Below, in pieces: positions 38,138 to 45,672 of a stretch of DNA of 64,000 bases. The translations under genes and the position numbers were made by a program. The notes under the pieces were generated by a model that worked only from the letters and a program-made list of their open reading frames with translations, searched no databases and had not been told where the DNA came from. Source of the stretch: CAZUZS01 sp964624795 (GTDB taxonomy: Bacteria; Calditrichota; Calditrichia; RBG-13-44-9); NCBI GenBank assembly GCA_964624795.1, contig CAZUZS010000015.1:10377-74376 (forward strand). Direction: 5' to 3'. How positions within the stretch are numbered: position 1 is the stretch's first letter; every line of letters starts with the position of its first letter.

Positions 38138-38562
38138 TCGGTTACCTTCGTTTCCTTCATGGTTTTCAACCGGTAATATAATTAAAAAACGGCAGATATG
38201 GAAAATTATCTTAAAAGTGCAAAGCCTACCTGATCTCCGTAATTTCCGGGACCGGATCATCTGTTATAAGATCTAAAAATTACACTTCAGGGTAAATTGG
38301 GACAGGCCCCAAAGGCGACGACGCCTGCCGGATGGGCCGGCTTCACGGCCCGGATGACCTCGCTCTGTTATTTGTCAGCCACATCTCCGGCCTCCATACC
38401 GAAACCGGGAGAAGAGGTCACAAGCATTACTGCAGTGACGGGGATACTGCGGTTGTTGCCTGCTCCTTTCATGAAAGGCAACTTTGCCGAATGTCCAAGA
38501 TTATCTTGACACTTTTCCAACTTTGTCATTATATTCAACTTAAGAAAATTGATGGAGGAGAT
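38138..38562. other. Intergenic region with a GC-rich structured island
   Basis: Between AT-rich flanks, about 38300-38500 is GC-rich and rich in short hairpins: GGCG/CGCC (around 38313), GGGCCG/CGGCCC (around 38333-38350) and the palindrome CCTTTCATGAAAGG (38466-38479). Both strands have open frames without family character. It ends just before the promoter at 38506, so it is not the leader of the downstream gene. It could be an RNA gene, a decayed element or a repeat. Confidence 0.4.
38506..38534 (+). promoter_or_regulatory. Sigma-70-type promoter of the acyl-CoA synthetase
   Basis: TTGACA (38506-38511) and TTATAT (38529-38534) are separated by 17 bases, close to consensus, with the start codon about 30 bases downstream and a strong ribosome site (GGAGGAG, 38554-38560). 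Confidence 0.7.
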
Positions 38563-40365
38563 ATGAATTACCCCAATATCGGTACCATGTTCAAAACGGT
38601 TTGTGAAAAGTATCCGGAGAAAGATGTGATGATGTACAAAGCGGGGGAAAAGTACCATTCAGTAGCATTCAAGGAAATCCAGAAAAGGGCCGCGAATTTA
38701 AGCGGGGGATTAAAAACACTGGGTGTGGAGAAAGGCGACCGGGTTCTTTTGCTCTCCGAGAACCGGGTTGAATGGGCCTTGTCGGACTATGCTATTCTGA
38801 CTCTGGGGGCGGTTACAGTTCCGATTTACCCGACTCTGCTGCCTTCGCACATCAAGTATATTATTAACAACTCCGAAGGAAAAATCATCATTGTTTCAAA
38901 CCAGGAACAACTGGAAAAAATTCGGGAAATTCGAAAGGAACTCCCAAAGCTCAAAAACATTATTTCAATCGAAGGAGAAACGGGGGAAGATGTAATCTCA
39001 TTTCAGGATATCCTGAAGGAGGGTGAAAGCTATCTCGGAAAAAATCCGACCTTTATCGATGATGCGCTGAGCGGGATCAGCCGGGATGATATGGCAAGTG
39101 TTATCTATACCTCAGGAACGACCGGTGTCCCCAAGGGAGCAATGCTGACTCACGGCAATTTTTTATCGAATGTGGAAGGCTCGCGGCAAGTGATTGAGGT
39201 TACTGATCAGGATTTATTTCTTTCGTTCCTTCCGCTCTCTCATGTTTTCGAGAGAATGGCAGGCCACTTTTTGGCATTCTTTTGTGGGGCAACAATTGCC
39301 TACGCAGAAAGCATCGATACTGTGGCGGCAAACCTGCAGGAAGTGCATCCGACAATAATGACCAGTGTTCCGCGTTTTTTCGAAAAAGTGTATGCGCGGG
39401 TGCTGGAGTCGCTGGAAGAAGGATCGGCAGTGAAACGAAAAATATTTTTCTGGGCAATCGAAGTGGGCAAGAAAGCCATTCTGTACAAGCAGAAAAACAT
39501 GCCGCTGTCCGGTATGCTGAAGGTGCGCTACAAAATTGCCGATAAACTGGTTTACTCTAAATTGAAAGAAAGAGTCGGCGGAAGAATTCGTCTTTTTATT
39601 TCCGGAGGCGCTCCACTATCCCGGGAGATCAATGAATTTTTCAATTCTGCCGGTCTCGTTCTGCTTGAAGGCTACGGGCTTACCGAATCTTCCCCGGTAA
39701 TCACGGTAAACCGGGTAGAGAGCTTTAAATTCGGATCCGCCGGTTTGCCAATCTCCAATGTGGAAGTAAAAATTGCCGAAGATGGGGAAATTCTCACCCG
39801 CGGGCCTCATGTAATGAAAGGCTACTTTAAAGATGAAGAGGCTACCAAAGAGGCCATCGATAATGACAACTGGCTTCATACCGGCGATATGGGGTATTTC
39901 GACAAAGACGGTTTTCTGTTTATCAACGACCGCAAAAAGAACATCATCGTCACTTCCGGCGGGAAGAATGTAGCGCCTCAGGCAATCGAAAATCTGCTCA
40001 TCACCTCCCGTTACATCGATCAGGCGGTGGTTGTGGGCGACAAGCGAAAATACTGCTCGGCATTCATCGTACCGGACATGGAAAAGCTAAAATCCTACGC
40101 ACAAAAGAACAAGATAGAGTACCGGGATGAAGATGACCTCCTCACAAATGACCAGATCCAAAATCTGATGCGTGAGGAGATCGATTACGTTTCGGTCGAT
40201 TTGGCAAGTTATGAAACAATAAAAAAATTCAAACTGCTGAAGGAGCCGTTCACCATCGAGAGCAACGAGCTGACGCCCACTCAAAAAGTGAAACGCAACG
40301 TAGTGGAACAGAAATACAAAGCGCTCATCGATGAAATGTATCCCGATGATGAGCACAATTCCTGA
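38563..40365 (+). CDS. Long-chain fatty-acid--CoA ligase (AMP-forming)
   Basis: Activates fatty acids to acyl-CoA through an acyl-adenylate. The start at 38563 gives 600 residues from MNYPNIGTMFKTV; an in-frame extension of 77 codons upstream is rejected because of the strong ribosome site. Motifs: A3 YTSGTTGVPKGAMLTH, A5 GYGLTESSPV, A8 DRKKNIIVTSGGKNVAPQ. It is of the FadD15/FAA1-like type. DUF4416, purM and galT-like genes follow closely. Confidence 0.95.
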   Translation: MNYPNIGTMFKTVCEKYPEKDVMMYKAGEKYHSVAFKEIQKRAANLSGGLKTLGVEKGDRVLLLSENRVEWALSDYAILTLGAVTVPIYPTLLPSHIKYIINNSEGKIIIVSNQEQLEKIREIRKELPKLKNIISIEGETGEDVISFQDILKEGESYLGKNPTFIDDALSGISRDDMASVIYTSGTTGVPKGAMLTHGNFLSNVEGSRQVIEVTDQDLFLSFLPLSHVFERMAGHFLAFFCGATIAYAESIDTVAANLQEVHPTIMTSVPRFFEKVYARVLESLEEGSAVKRKIFFWAIEVGKKAILYKQKNMPLSGMLKVRYKIADKLVYSKLKERVGGRIRLFISGGAPLSREINEFFNSAGLVLLEGYGLTESSPVITVNRVESFKFGSAGLPISNVEVKIAEDGEILTRGPHVMKGYFKDEEATKEAIDNDNWLHTGDMGYFDKDGFLFINDRKKNIIVTSGGKNVAPQAIENLLITSRYIDQAVVVGDKRKYCSAFIVPDMEKLKSYAQKNKIEYRDEDDLLTNDQIQNLMREEIDYVSVDLASYETIKKFKLLKEPFTIESNELTPTQKVKRNVVEQKYKALIDEMYPDDEHNS

Positions 40366-40370
40366 ATTAG

Positions 40371-40910
40371 ATGGGTAAACTCAGAACATATCCTCCGGTG
40401 AAGATTTTTGTGGCCGTGACGTACGCGCAGCAGATTTCGCCGGAGGAAGTTTTTGCCGGGCTTGAACATCTCCTGTCGCCGGTAGATAGCAGGAGCGGGA
40501 TTTTCGCATTCTCGGAATTCACGGATTACTATTTCCCAGAAATGGGTGCAGAGCTGAAAAAGCAGGTCATCGCATTCCGGGATTTGCTGCCGGCGGAAAA
40601 CCTGCCGGATATCAAGATCTCGACAAATATTCTCGAAACCCAATTTGCCGGCGAGAACGGCAGGAGGGCGAATATCGATCCCGGCTACATCTGCGCGGCA
40701 AAAGTGGTTCTGGCAACAACCAAGGATTACGATCACCGGCTCTACCTGGGCCGCGGCATCTTTGGCGATGTGCACCTGCGTTTTCGGGGAGGACACTTTG
40801 GTCCCAACGACTGGACTTACCCCGATTACCGGCAGCCGGAAATCATCCGCTTTTTTGAGGAGCTTCGTGGAGCTTATATGAACCAATTGAAGGATTATCC
40901 TGTTGGATAA
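40371..40910 (+). CDS. DUF4416 family protein
   Basis: A 179-residue cytoplasmic protein with PPVKIFVAVTYA at the start, FSEFTDYYFPEMG, NIDPGYICAAKVVLATTKDY and a C-terminal WTYPDYRQPEI, the hallmarks of DUF4416. The function of the family is unknown. It begins 5 bases after the acyl-CoA synthetase, so it is probably in the same operon and may be translationally coupled. Confidence 0.85.
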   Translation: MGKLRTYPPVKIFVAVTYAQQISPEEVFAGLEHLLSPVDSRSGIFAFSEFTDYYFPEMGAELKKQVIAFRDLLPAENLPDIKISTNILETQFAGENGRRANIDPGYICAAKVVLATTKDYDHRLYLGRGIFGDVHLRFRGGHFGPNDWTYPDYRQPEIIRFFEELRGAYMNQLKDYPVG

Positions 40911-41013
40911 ATTAATTCAGATACAGCAATCGGCGACTTGCCTGGTGGTGCCTGCAATTGCGGCGGTTTTAAAACAGGAATTTTTAATCATCTAAATTTT
41001 TAGAGTAGAAGGC

Positions 41014-42021
41014 ATGGAAAAAAAAGTTACCTATCGTGACGCGGGTGTGGATATCGAGAAAGCGGAGAGATCACTTTCCGGTCTGAAGAAATTGATCGGT
41101 GAAACGCACAATGACAGAGTTCTGAAAAATATCGGCGCTTTCGGCGGATTTTATGAATTCCCGGCAAACGAATATGAACGTCCCGTGCTGATTGCCAGCA
41201 CCGACGGGGTGGGCACCAAATTGAAAGTGGCCATGATGATGGACCTCCATTCCACAGTCGGGCAGGATCTCGTCAACCACTGTATCAACGATATTGCGGT
41301 ATGCGGCGCTACTCCCCTGTTTTTCCTGGACTATTTTGCCTGCGGCAGCCTGCAGGAAGATGTGTACAGGCAAATCATAGAAGGTTTCGCAACCGCCTGC
41401 AAGGCAGCCGGGCTGCCGCTGATCGGCGGTGAAACTGCGGAAATGCCGGATCTCTATTCCGGAAGCGAATATGACCTTGCCGGCACAATTGTCGGTGTGG
41501 TTGAAAAAGACAAGATTATAGATGGAAGCCGGATAAAGGAGGGTGATGTTCTTATCGGCGTATCTTCCAACGGACTCCACACCAACGGCTACTCGCTGGC
41601 GCGGAAGGTGCTTTTCCCGAAATACAAACCGGTCGATTACATCGAGGAGATCGGAAATGTACTGGGAGATGAGCTTCTCAAAATTCATCTGAATTATTAT
41701 CCCATAATCGATGAGCTGACCCGGATTTTCGAGGTGCGGGGAATAGCGCACATCACCGGTGGTGGCCTGTTCAAAAATACCGTCCGGGTCGTGCCTGACG
41801 GGCTCGAACCCGAGTTTGATTGGAGAAGCTGGCCGGTGCCTGCCATCTTTCAGTTTATCCGGCGCACGGGAAACGTGCCGGAAGAGGACATGCGGCAGAC
41901 CTTTAACATGGGAATCGGGCTGGTGCTGGTGGTCGACCAAAATATGCAGGCCAATATTTTAAGCTATGCAAAAAAGTTTAAGCAGGAGTTTTATTCAATT
42001 GGGGAAATTATTAAAATCTGA
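41014..42021 (+). CDS. purM: Phosphoribosylformylglycinamidine cyclo-ligase PurM
   Basis: ATP-dependent closure of FGAM to AIR in purine synthesis. The 335 residues show STDGVGTKLKVA, DLVNHCINDIAVCGATPLFF, GGETAEMPDLY, and HITGGGLFKNTVRV. Length and order fit PurM. No other pur genes are in the window. It starts 103 bases after DUF4416. Confidence 0.96.
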   Translation: MEKKVTYRDAGVDIEKAERSLSGLKKLIGETHNDRVLKNIGAFGGFYEFPANEYERPVLIASTDGVGTKLKVAMMMDLHSTVGQDLVNHCINDIAVCGATPLFFLDYFACGSLQEDVYRQIIEGFATACKAAGLPLIGGETAEMPDLYSGSEYDLAGTIVGVVEKDKIIDGSRIKEGDVLIGVSSNGLHTNGYSLARKVLFPKYKPVDYIEEIGNVLGDELLKIHLNYYPIIDELTRIFEVRGIAHITGGGLFKNTVRVVPDGLEPEFDWRSWPVPAIFQFIRRTGNVPEEDMRQTFNMGIGLVLVVDQNMQANILSYAKKFKQEFYSIGEIIKI

Positions 42022-42159
42022 AACTTGATTCACCCAAATTCAGTATTTTCCGAAAGCCTGGATGGTCCCTTTGAATTTGAAAACAATCTTAAAATAAACC
42101 TCCGAACATGCTGCCGGGGAAGCACAAATACAAATTCTCCATCAGGGAAGGAAACGAAA

Positions 42160-43197
42160 ATGGCGGAAATTCGGTTTCGAAAAGAGCGGGTTACCGCGAG
42201 AATTCGTAATCCATTGCACAATTTTGAATTGACAGAAGATCATATTGAGATACGCTTCGATCCGTTGCTGGGAAACACCACGCGAATCGCCGGTCCTAAG
42301 GGCCTGGATAAAATCCCGGAAGAAGATCCGCTGCAGGAGTTCGTGGCAAACGCCAAACCATGTTTTTTCTGCGCCGGCCGGGTGGAGAACCAAACGCCGA
42401 AGATGCCGCATGGAATAAATCCCGAGGGAAGGATTGAAATTGGTGAAGCACTGCTCTTTCCGAATCTTTCCGGTTTCGCGCGCTACAGCGGGGTCTGCAT
42501 CTTTTCCAAAGAACACTTTATTTATCTGAACGCGTTCAGCGAAGGACAGATTCTGAATGCTTTAAAAGCCTGCCGACAATATCTTCAACAATGCGCGAAA
42601 TTCGATAACGAAATCCTTTATGCCAGCGTGAACGGAAATTACCTGCTTCCGGCGGGCAGCAGCATTCTGCACCCTCACCTGCAGCCCATCCTCGACCCCT
42701 ATCCCACCAATCATCAGCGGCTGCTGCTGGAACACAGCGAACAGTATTTTCAGAATTATCGCTCGAACTTCTGGACGGACTTAAAGGCACAGGAAGAACC
42801 AGGACCGCGTTCCCTGTTCAAATCCGCGCACACCTTTTTCTTCACGCCGTTCGCACCGGTAGGATTTAACGAAATCGATGCCGTCATCGGAAACGGTGAA
42901 CCATTCCCGGAGTTGGATGACCAAGTTCTGCAGGAATTATCATCGGGAATAAAAAAGATTTTCTCGTTTTACCACAGCCGGAACCGGAACAGTTTTAACC
43001 TGGCGATTTTCTCGCCGCCGGTTTCTCCGGACAGAAGAAGATCTCAGATGCCATGCATTTTAAAAATCTGCACCCGCCCTGCTCTTGCCCCGTATTACCG
43101 TAACGATGTGACTTTTTTTGAGAAACTTCATGCCGAATCGATGATCGACTGTACGCCGGAGCAAGTAGCGCAGGATTTTCGAAATCAGATGAGTTAG
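42160..43197 (+). CDS. GalT-like HIT-superfamily nucleotidylyltransferase
   Basis: The start at 42160 (GGAAGGA upstream) gives 345 residues. A zinc-type motif CFFCAGR lies near residue 68 and the active-site motif ILHPHLQPI (HPHxQ, with nucleophilic His) near residue 177, as in galactose-1-phosphate uridylyltransferases. It is remote from true GalT and may act on another sugar phosphate. No galactose genes are nearby. It follows purM and ends before a strong terminator. Confidence 0.75.
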   Translation: MAEIRFRKERVTARIRNPLHNFELTEDHIEIRFDPLLGNTTRIAGPKGLDKIPEEDPLQEFVANAKPCFFCAGRVENQTPKMPHGINPEGRIEIGEALLFPNLSGFARYSGVCIFSKEHFIYLNAFSEGQILNALKACRQYLQQCAKFDNEILYASVNGNYLLPAGSSILHPHLQPILDPYPTNHQRLLLEHSEQYFQNYRSNFWTDLKAQEEPGPRSLFKSAHTFFFTPFAPVGFNEIDAVIGNGEPFPELDDQVLQELSSGIKKIFSFYHSRNRNSFNLAIFSPPVSPDRRRSQMPCILKICTRPALAPYYRNDVTFFEKLHAESMIDCTPEQVAQDFRNQMS

Positions 43198-43216
43198 CAT
43201 TCCCCCAAAAAATAGA

Positions 43217-43240
43217 AAAGCCCCGAATCTGCGGGGCTTT
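43217..43240. terminator. Bidirectional terminator between galT-like gene and tRNA-Glu
   Basis: Perfect 9-bp stem AAAGCCCCG (43217-43225) / CGGGGCTTT (43232-43240) with a 6-base loop and A/T flanks on both sides. It can end the plus-strand operon and the minus-strand tRNA-Glu transcript. Confidence 0.85.
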
Positions 43241-43246
43241 CATTTG

Positions 43247-43319
43247 TAGCGCGTACGGGAGTCGAACCCGTGTTACCGACGTGAGAGGCCGGCGTCCTGG
43301 ACCACTAGACGAACGCGCC
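43247..43319 (-). tRNA. tRNA-Glu (CTC)
   Basis: Cloverleaf on the minus strand: 7-bp acceptor stem opening GGCGCGT with a G-U first pair, D-arm GTCTAGTGGTCCAGGAC, anticodon stem CCGGC/GTCGG with loop CTCTCAC (anticodon CTC, codon GAG), T-arm with TTCGACT. The 3' CCA is not encoded. Confidence 0.95.
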
Positions 43320-43489
43320 GGATATTGTTTTGGCCTTGCTGCCTTCAAAAACCGGGGCAAATATAACCACGTCTATATTTGAAATCAACTTCAAATGAAG
43401 ATTAGCGGGTAAGTCCGGCCCAATCCGACTATCGCATCAAGTTTATTCCGCCGGGAATGTGCAGAAATAATACAAAATCCAACAAGAGC

Positions 43490-43612
43490 TCAGTAGTATT
43501 TCTTTCTTATTTTCTTGATCCGGTTATAGTCGATAAAACCTACCGCCAGATTGAAAACCACAAAAAGTGTAACAATAATAAGGAATGGAAAGAACAAACT
43601 GCTGAAAGACAT
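43490..43612 (-). CDS. Small single-pass membrane protein (40 aa)
   Basis: A 40-codon frame starting MSFSSLFFPFLII with one transmembrane helix (about residues 7-27) and a basic C-terminal tail (NRIKKIRKKYY). It has an ideal ribosome site (GGAGGT, 8 bases before the ATG). It stands alone between tRNA genes. No family is recognised. Topology (helix, then many Lys/Arg) predicts the tail in the cytoplasm. Confidence 0.6.
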   Translation of the reverse strand: MSFSSLFFPFLIIVTLFVVFNLAVGFIDYNRIKKIRKKYY

Positions 43613-43838
43613 TCTTAAAACCTCCGTGTCAGGTAAAGCATAAATCCGTACATACACATCAATCTTACTATCTTAAGGCCAACAGCGTGCCAATTTTCTG
43701 AAGAGGCATGAAAATATAGGAGCATCCAGCAATTAGTCGTTGCTGAGGGAACTATTGATTATCAAATCCAGAATCTGATGTATTTCACAGCGGGGAGATT
43801 AAAGAAAATAGAGGGTGTTTTGTCTGTCAAAAAAAGAG

Positions 43839-43912
43839 CACGCCCGGAGGGACTCGAACCCCCAACCCTCAGATCCGAAGTCTGATGCTCTATCCAATTG
43901 AGCTACGGGCGC
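43839..43912 (-). tRNA. tRNA-Arg (TCG)
   Basis: Acceptor stem GCGCCCG/CGGGCGT, D-arm GCTCAATTGGATAGAGC, anticodon loop CTTCGGA between TCAGA/TCTGA (anticodon TCG, codon CGA), T-arm GGGGGTTCGAGTCCCTC. CCA not encoded. It follows tRNA-Leu by 5 bases and is probably co-transcribed with it. Confidence 0.95.
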
Positions 43913-43917
43913 GAAAG

Positions 43918-44001
43918 TGCGCGGGGAGGGACTCGAACCCTCACGGGATTTCTCCCACCAGATCCTAAGTCTGGCGCGTCTGCCAATTCCGCCATCCGCG
44001 C
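43918..44001 (-). tRNA. tRNA-Leu (TAG)
   Basis: 84-base class II tRNA: acceptor GCGCGGA/CCCGCGC (mismatched last pair), anticodon loop CTTAGGA between CCAGA/TCTGG (anticodon TAG, codon CUA), long variable arm TGGGAGAAATCCCGT, T-arm GAGGGTTCGAGTCCCTC. It lies 49 bases after the 44.05-47.15 kb operon on the same strand and could be part of its transcript. Confidence 0.95.
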
Positions 44002-44050
44002 TTTGCGGCGAAAATATAGACGATGTTCCGTGAAAGCGCAACCATTTTTC

Positions 44051-44533
44051 TCAGGAACTCAACAGCAAATCGCCCCAGCATTTTTTCCAGACCTGCAGCA
44101 GACTCTCCCGCTCCTCCGGGTTCCAGAACATCAGGCGGCTGCGCTCGGCCAGGTACATGCCGTTCTCGGCAATATAATCCGCCATTTGCTCCGTCCATTC
44201 CGGACTGGTGGCAAGCGCAATCACCACCGCCGCCCTTTTCTCCAGCTCCGGCAGCAGCTCGGTAACCCGCGGGGAAGACTGCCATTCGCTATACGCTTCG
44301 CGATTAGCGAGAAAGACAGCGCTTTTAACATGCGGCAGGACATGTTCCATCAGCACGTCGCTTACCTGCTGGCCGTCATTCAGTTTATAAACCAGGATAA
44401 CAACATCCGGATTGACCTCCATCCGAAAAACCGGAATTTCCAGATCGGTAATGGGAATGAAAGGAAGCGCCTCCGCCAGCTTGCCAAAAAGACCGTCCGT
44501 TTGCTCAACAACCAGCGTTTCTAAAATTTGCAT
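44051..44533 (-). CDS. Unknown protein, third gene of the DUF4388/GTPase operon
   Basis: 160 residues, no recognised family, no signal or membrane segment. Alternating hydrophobic strands (VNPDVVILVYKLND; SAVFLANREAY; AAVVIALAT) and helices suggest an alpha/beta fold like the later half of a small GTPase, but there is no P-loop. It starts 3 bases after the stop of the preceding DUF4388 gene, so it is very likely co-translated and a partner in the same system. A roadblock-like regulator or a decayed GTPase are alternatives. Confidence 0.65.
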   Translation of the reverse strand: MQILETLVVEQTDGLFGKLAEALPFIPITDLEIPVFRMEVNPDVVILVYKLNDGQQVSDVLMEHVLPHVKSAVFLANREAYSEWQSSPRVTELLPELEKRAAVVIALATSPEWTEQMADYIAENGMYLAERSRLMFWNPEERESLLQVWKKCWGDLLLSS

Positions 44534-44536
44534 AGA

Positions 44537-45667
44537 CTATTGTTCCCTGAGATATTTGGATATGGACTGGATTGCACCCGGATTTATTTTTGCGGGCTGG
44601 TGTATCAGCTCCGGCTTTGCGATATCCATTTTTACCGGCGGCGGCAAAGTGGGCTCTTCTATTTCTTCAGTTTTTTTTTCTTTTTTGAAAAAACTGCCAA
44701 ACGAGTTGAATAGCCGTCCCAATCCTTTTTTCTCCGCTTTCTGTTTTTCGAGCAGCTCGAAATCCTGGCGGCGAACCAGCATTTTTCCCTCGACCAAACT
44801 CAATGCGTTTTTTAATATCTCCTGATTATCCTCATTCATCGAAATCATCAGGTCGGAAAGCGTTTCTCCCTCCTGGCACAGGTCGAGAATCTGCGCCTGA
44901 ATTTCATTCTGCGGCGGCTCCGGCGATTCGACGGAGATATACTCTTCCTGAAGATTGGGGAGAGATTGAAAATATTTTTCCTGTTCTCCGAGCTGCTGAA
45001 CCAGCTCTACCAATAGCTCCTCGTTGCTCAGTTCCAGGCTGTCTGCCAGGTCCACACGCGTAAATTGCACATGAAAATTTGCCTTGCTCAGGTTTACGAG
45101 CTTTGAGAGCGCGTGAAAAGTATCGAGGTTGCGGAAAGAAGCCCGGATGACCTTTCCGCCACGGAAATACACTTGGCCCAGGTGATCGCGGTACGAGATG
45201 GAAAGAATGGCGTCCTTGTGGCTGGTCTCCACCATCTGTATCAGGTCGATCAGGCTGAATTCATCCAGGTTGCCCTGCCAGTGCTGTCCCTGCATTGCGT
45301 TCGACTCGTCGTCTATCGCGTGCGACAGTTTATTCAGGTGAATGAAAAACTCCTCCCGCGGCAGGGGGATTGTAATAATGTCCGCAATGGGCAACTGCAG
45401 GACGGCTGAAAAATCCTCATTTTTATGAACCACCGGAATCACCGGCAGATATGCCAATTCCTGCATATTGAGAACAGTGAGAACATCGGCAACCACATCA
45501 TGAGTTGCCGGCCACACCAAAATGAGATCGACGAATTCCTGCTTGCAGATTTCCACCAGCTCTTCCACGCTGGTCGCTTTGTGAAACAAAAAATTGCGGC
45601 CCTTCAGGGTGGAAATGATCTCATCCTCATACTGGTTGTCTAAGAGGTAAATTAACAAATCGATCAT
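44537..45667 (-). CDS. Pseudo-receiver plus DUF4388 (PATAN) protein
   Basis: 376 residues. Residues 1-118 look like a response-regulator receiver fold, but the phospho-acceptor position after strand 3 (VDLILVWPA) lacks Asp. Residues 131-205 are a DUF4388 domain (GNLDEFSLIDLIQMVETSHK to FHALSKLV). A helical region near 258-305 resembles a winged helix, and the C-terminus is charged and proline-rich. DUF4388 domains occur in Myxococcus-like and cyanobacterial signalling proteins. It sits 5 bases after the GTPase-bearing gene. Confidence 0.8.
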   Translation of the reverse strand: MIDLLIYLLDNQYEDEIISTLKGRNFLFHKATSVEELVEICKQEFVDLILVWPATHDVVADVLTVLNMQELAYLPVIPVVHKNEDFSAVLQLPIADIITIPLPREEFFIHLNKLSHAIDDESNAMQGQHWQGNLDEFSLIDLIQMVETSHKDAILSISYRDHLGQVYFRGGKVIRASFRNLDTFHALSKLVNLSKANFHVQFTRVDLADSLELSNEELLVELVQQLGEQEKYFQSLPNLQEEYISVESPEPPQNEIQAQILDLCQEGETLSDLMISMNEDNQEILKNALSLVEGKMLVRRQDFELLEKQKAEKKGLGRLFNSFGSFFKKEKKTEEIEEPTLPPPVKMDIAKPELIHQPAKINPGAIQSISKYLREQ

Positions 45668-45672
45668 TGCTT

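Noticed and set aside
38332..38562. N-terminal extension of the acyl-CoA synthetase
   Set aside because: The promoter at 38506 and strong ribosome site at 38554 lie inside it.
43965..44285. 106-codon minus-strand ORF
   Set aside because: Overlaps tRNA-Leu and the 44051-44533 gene in another frame.
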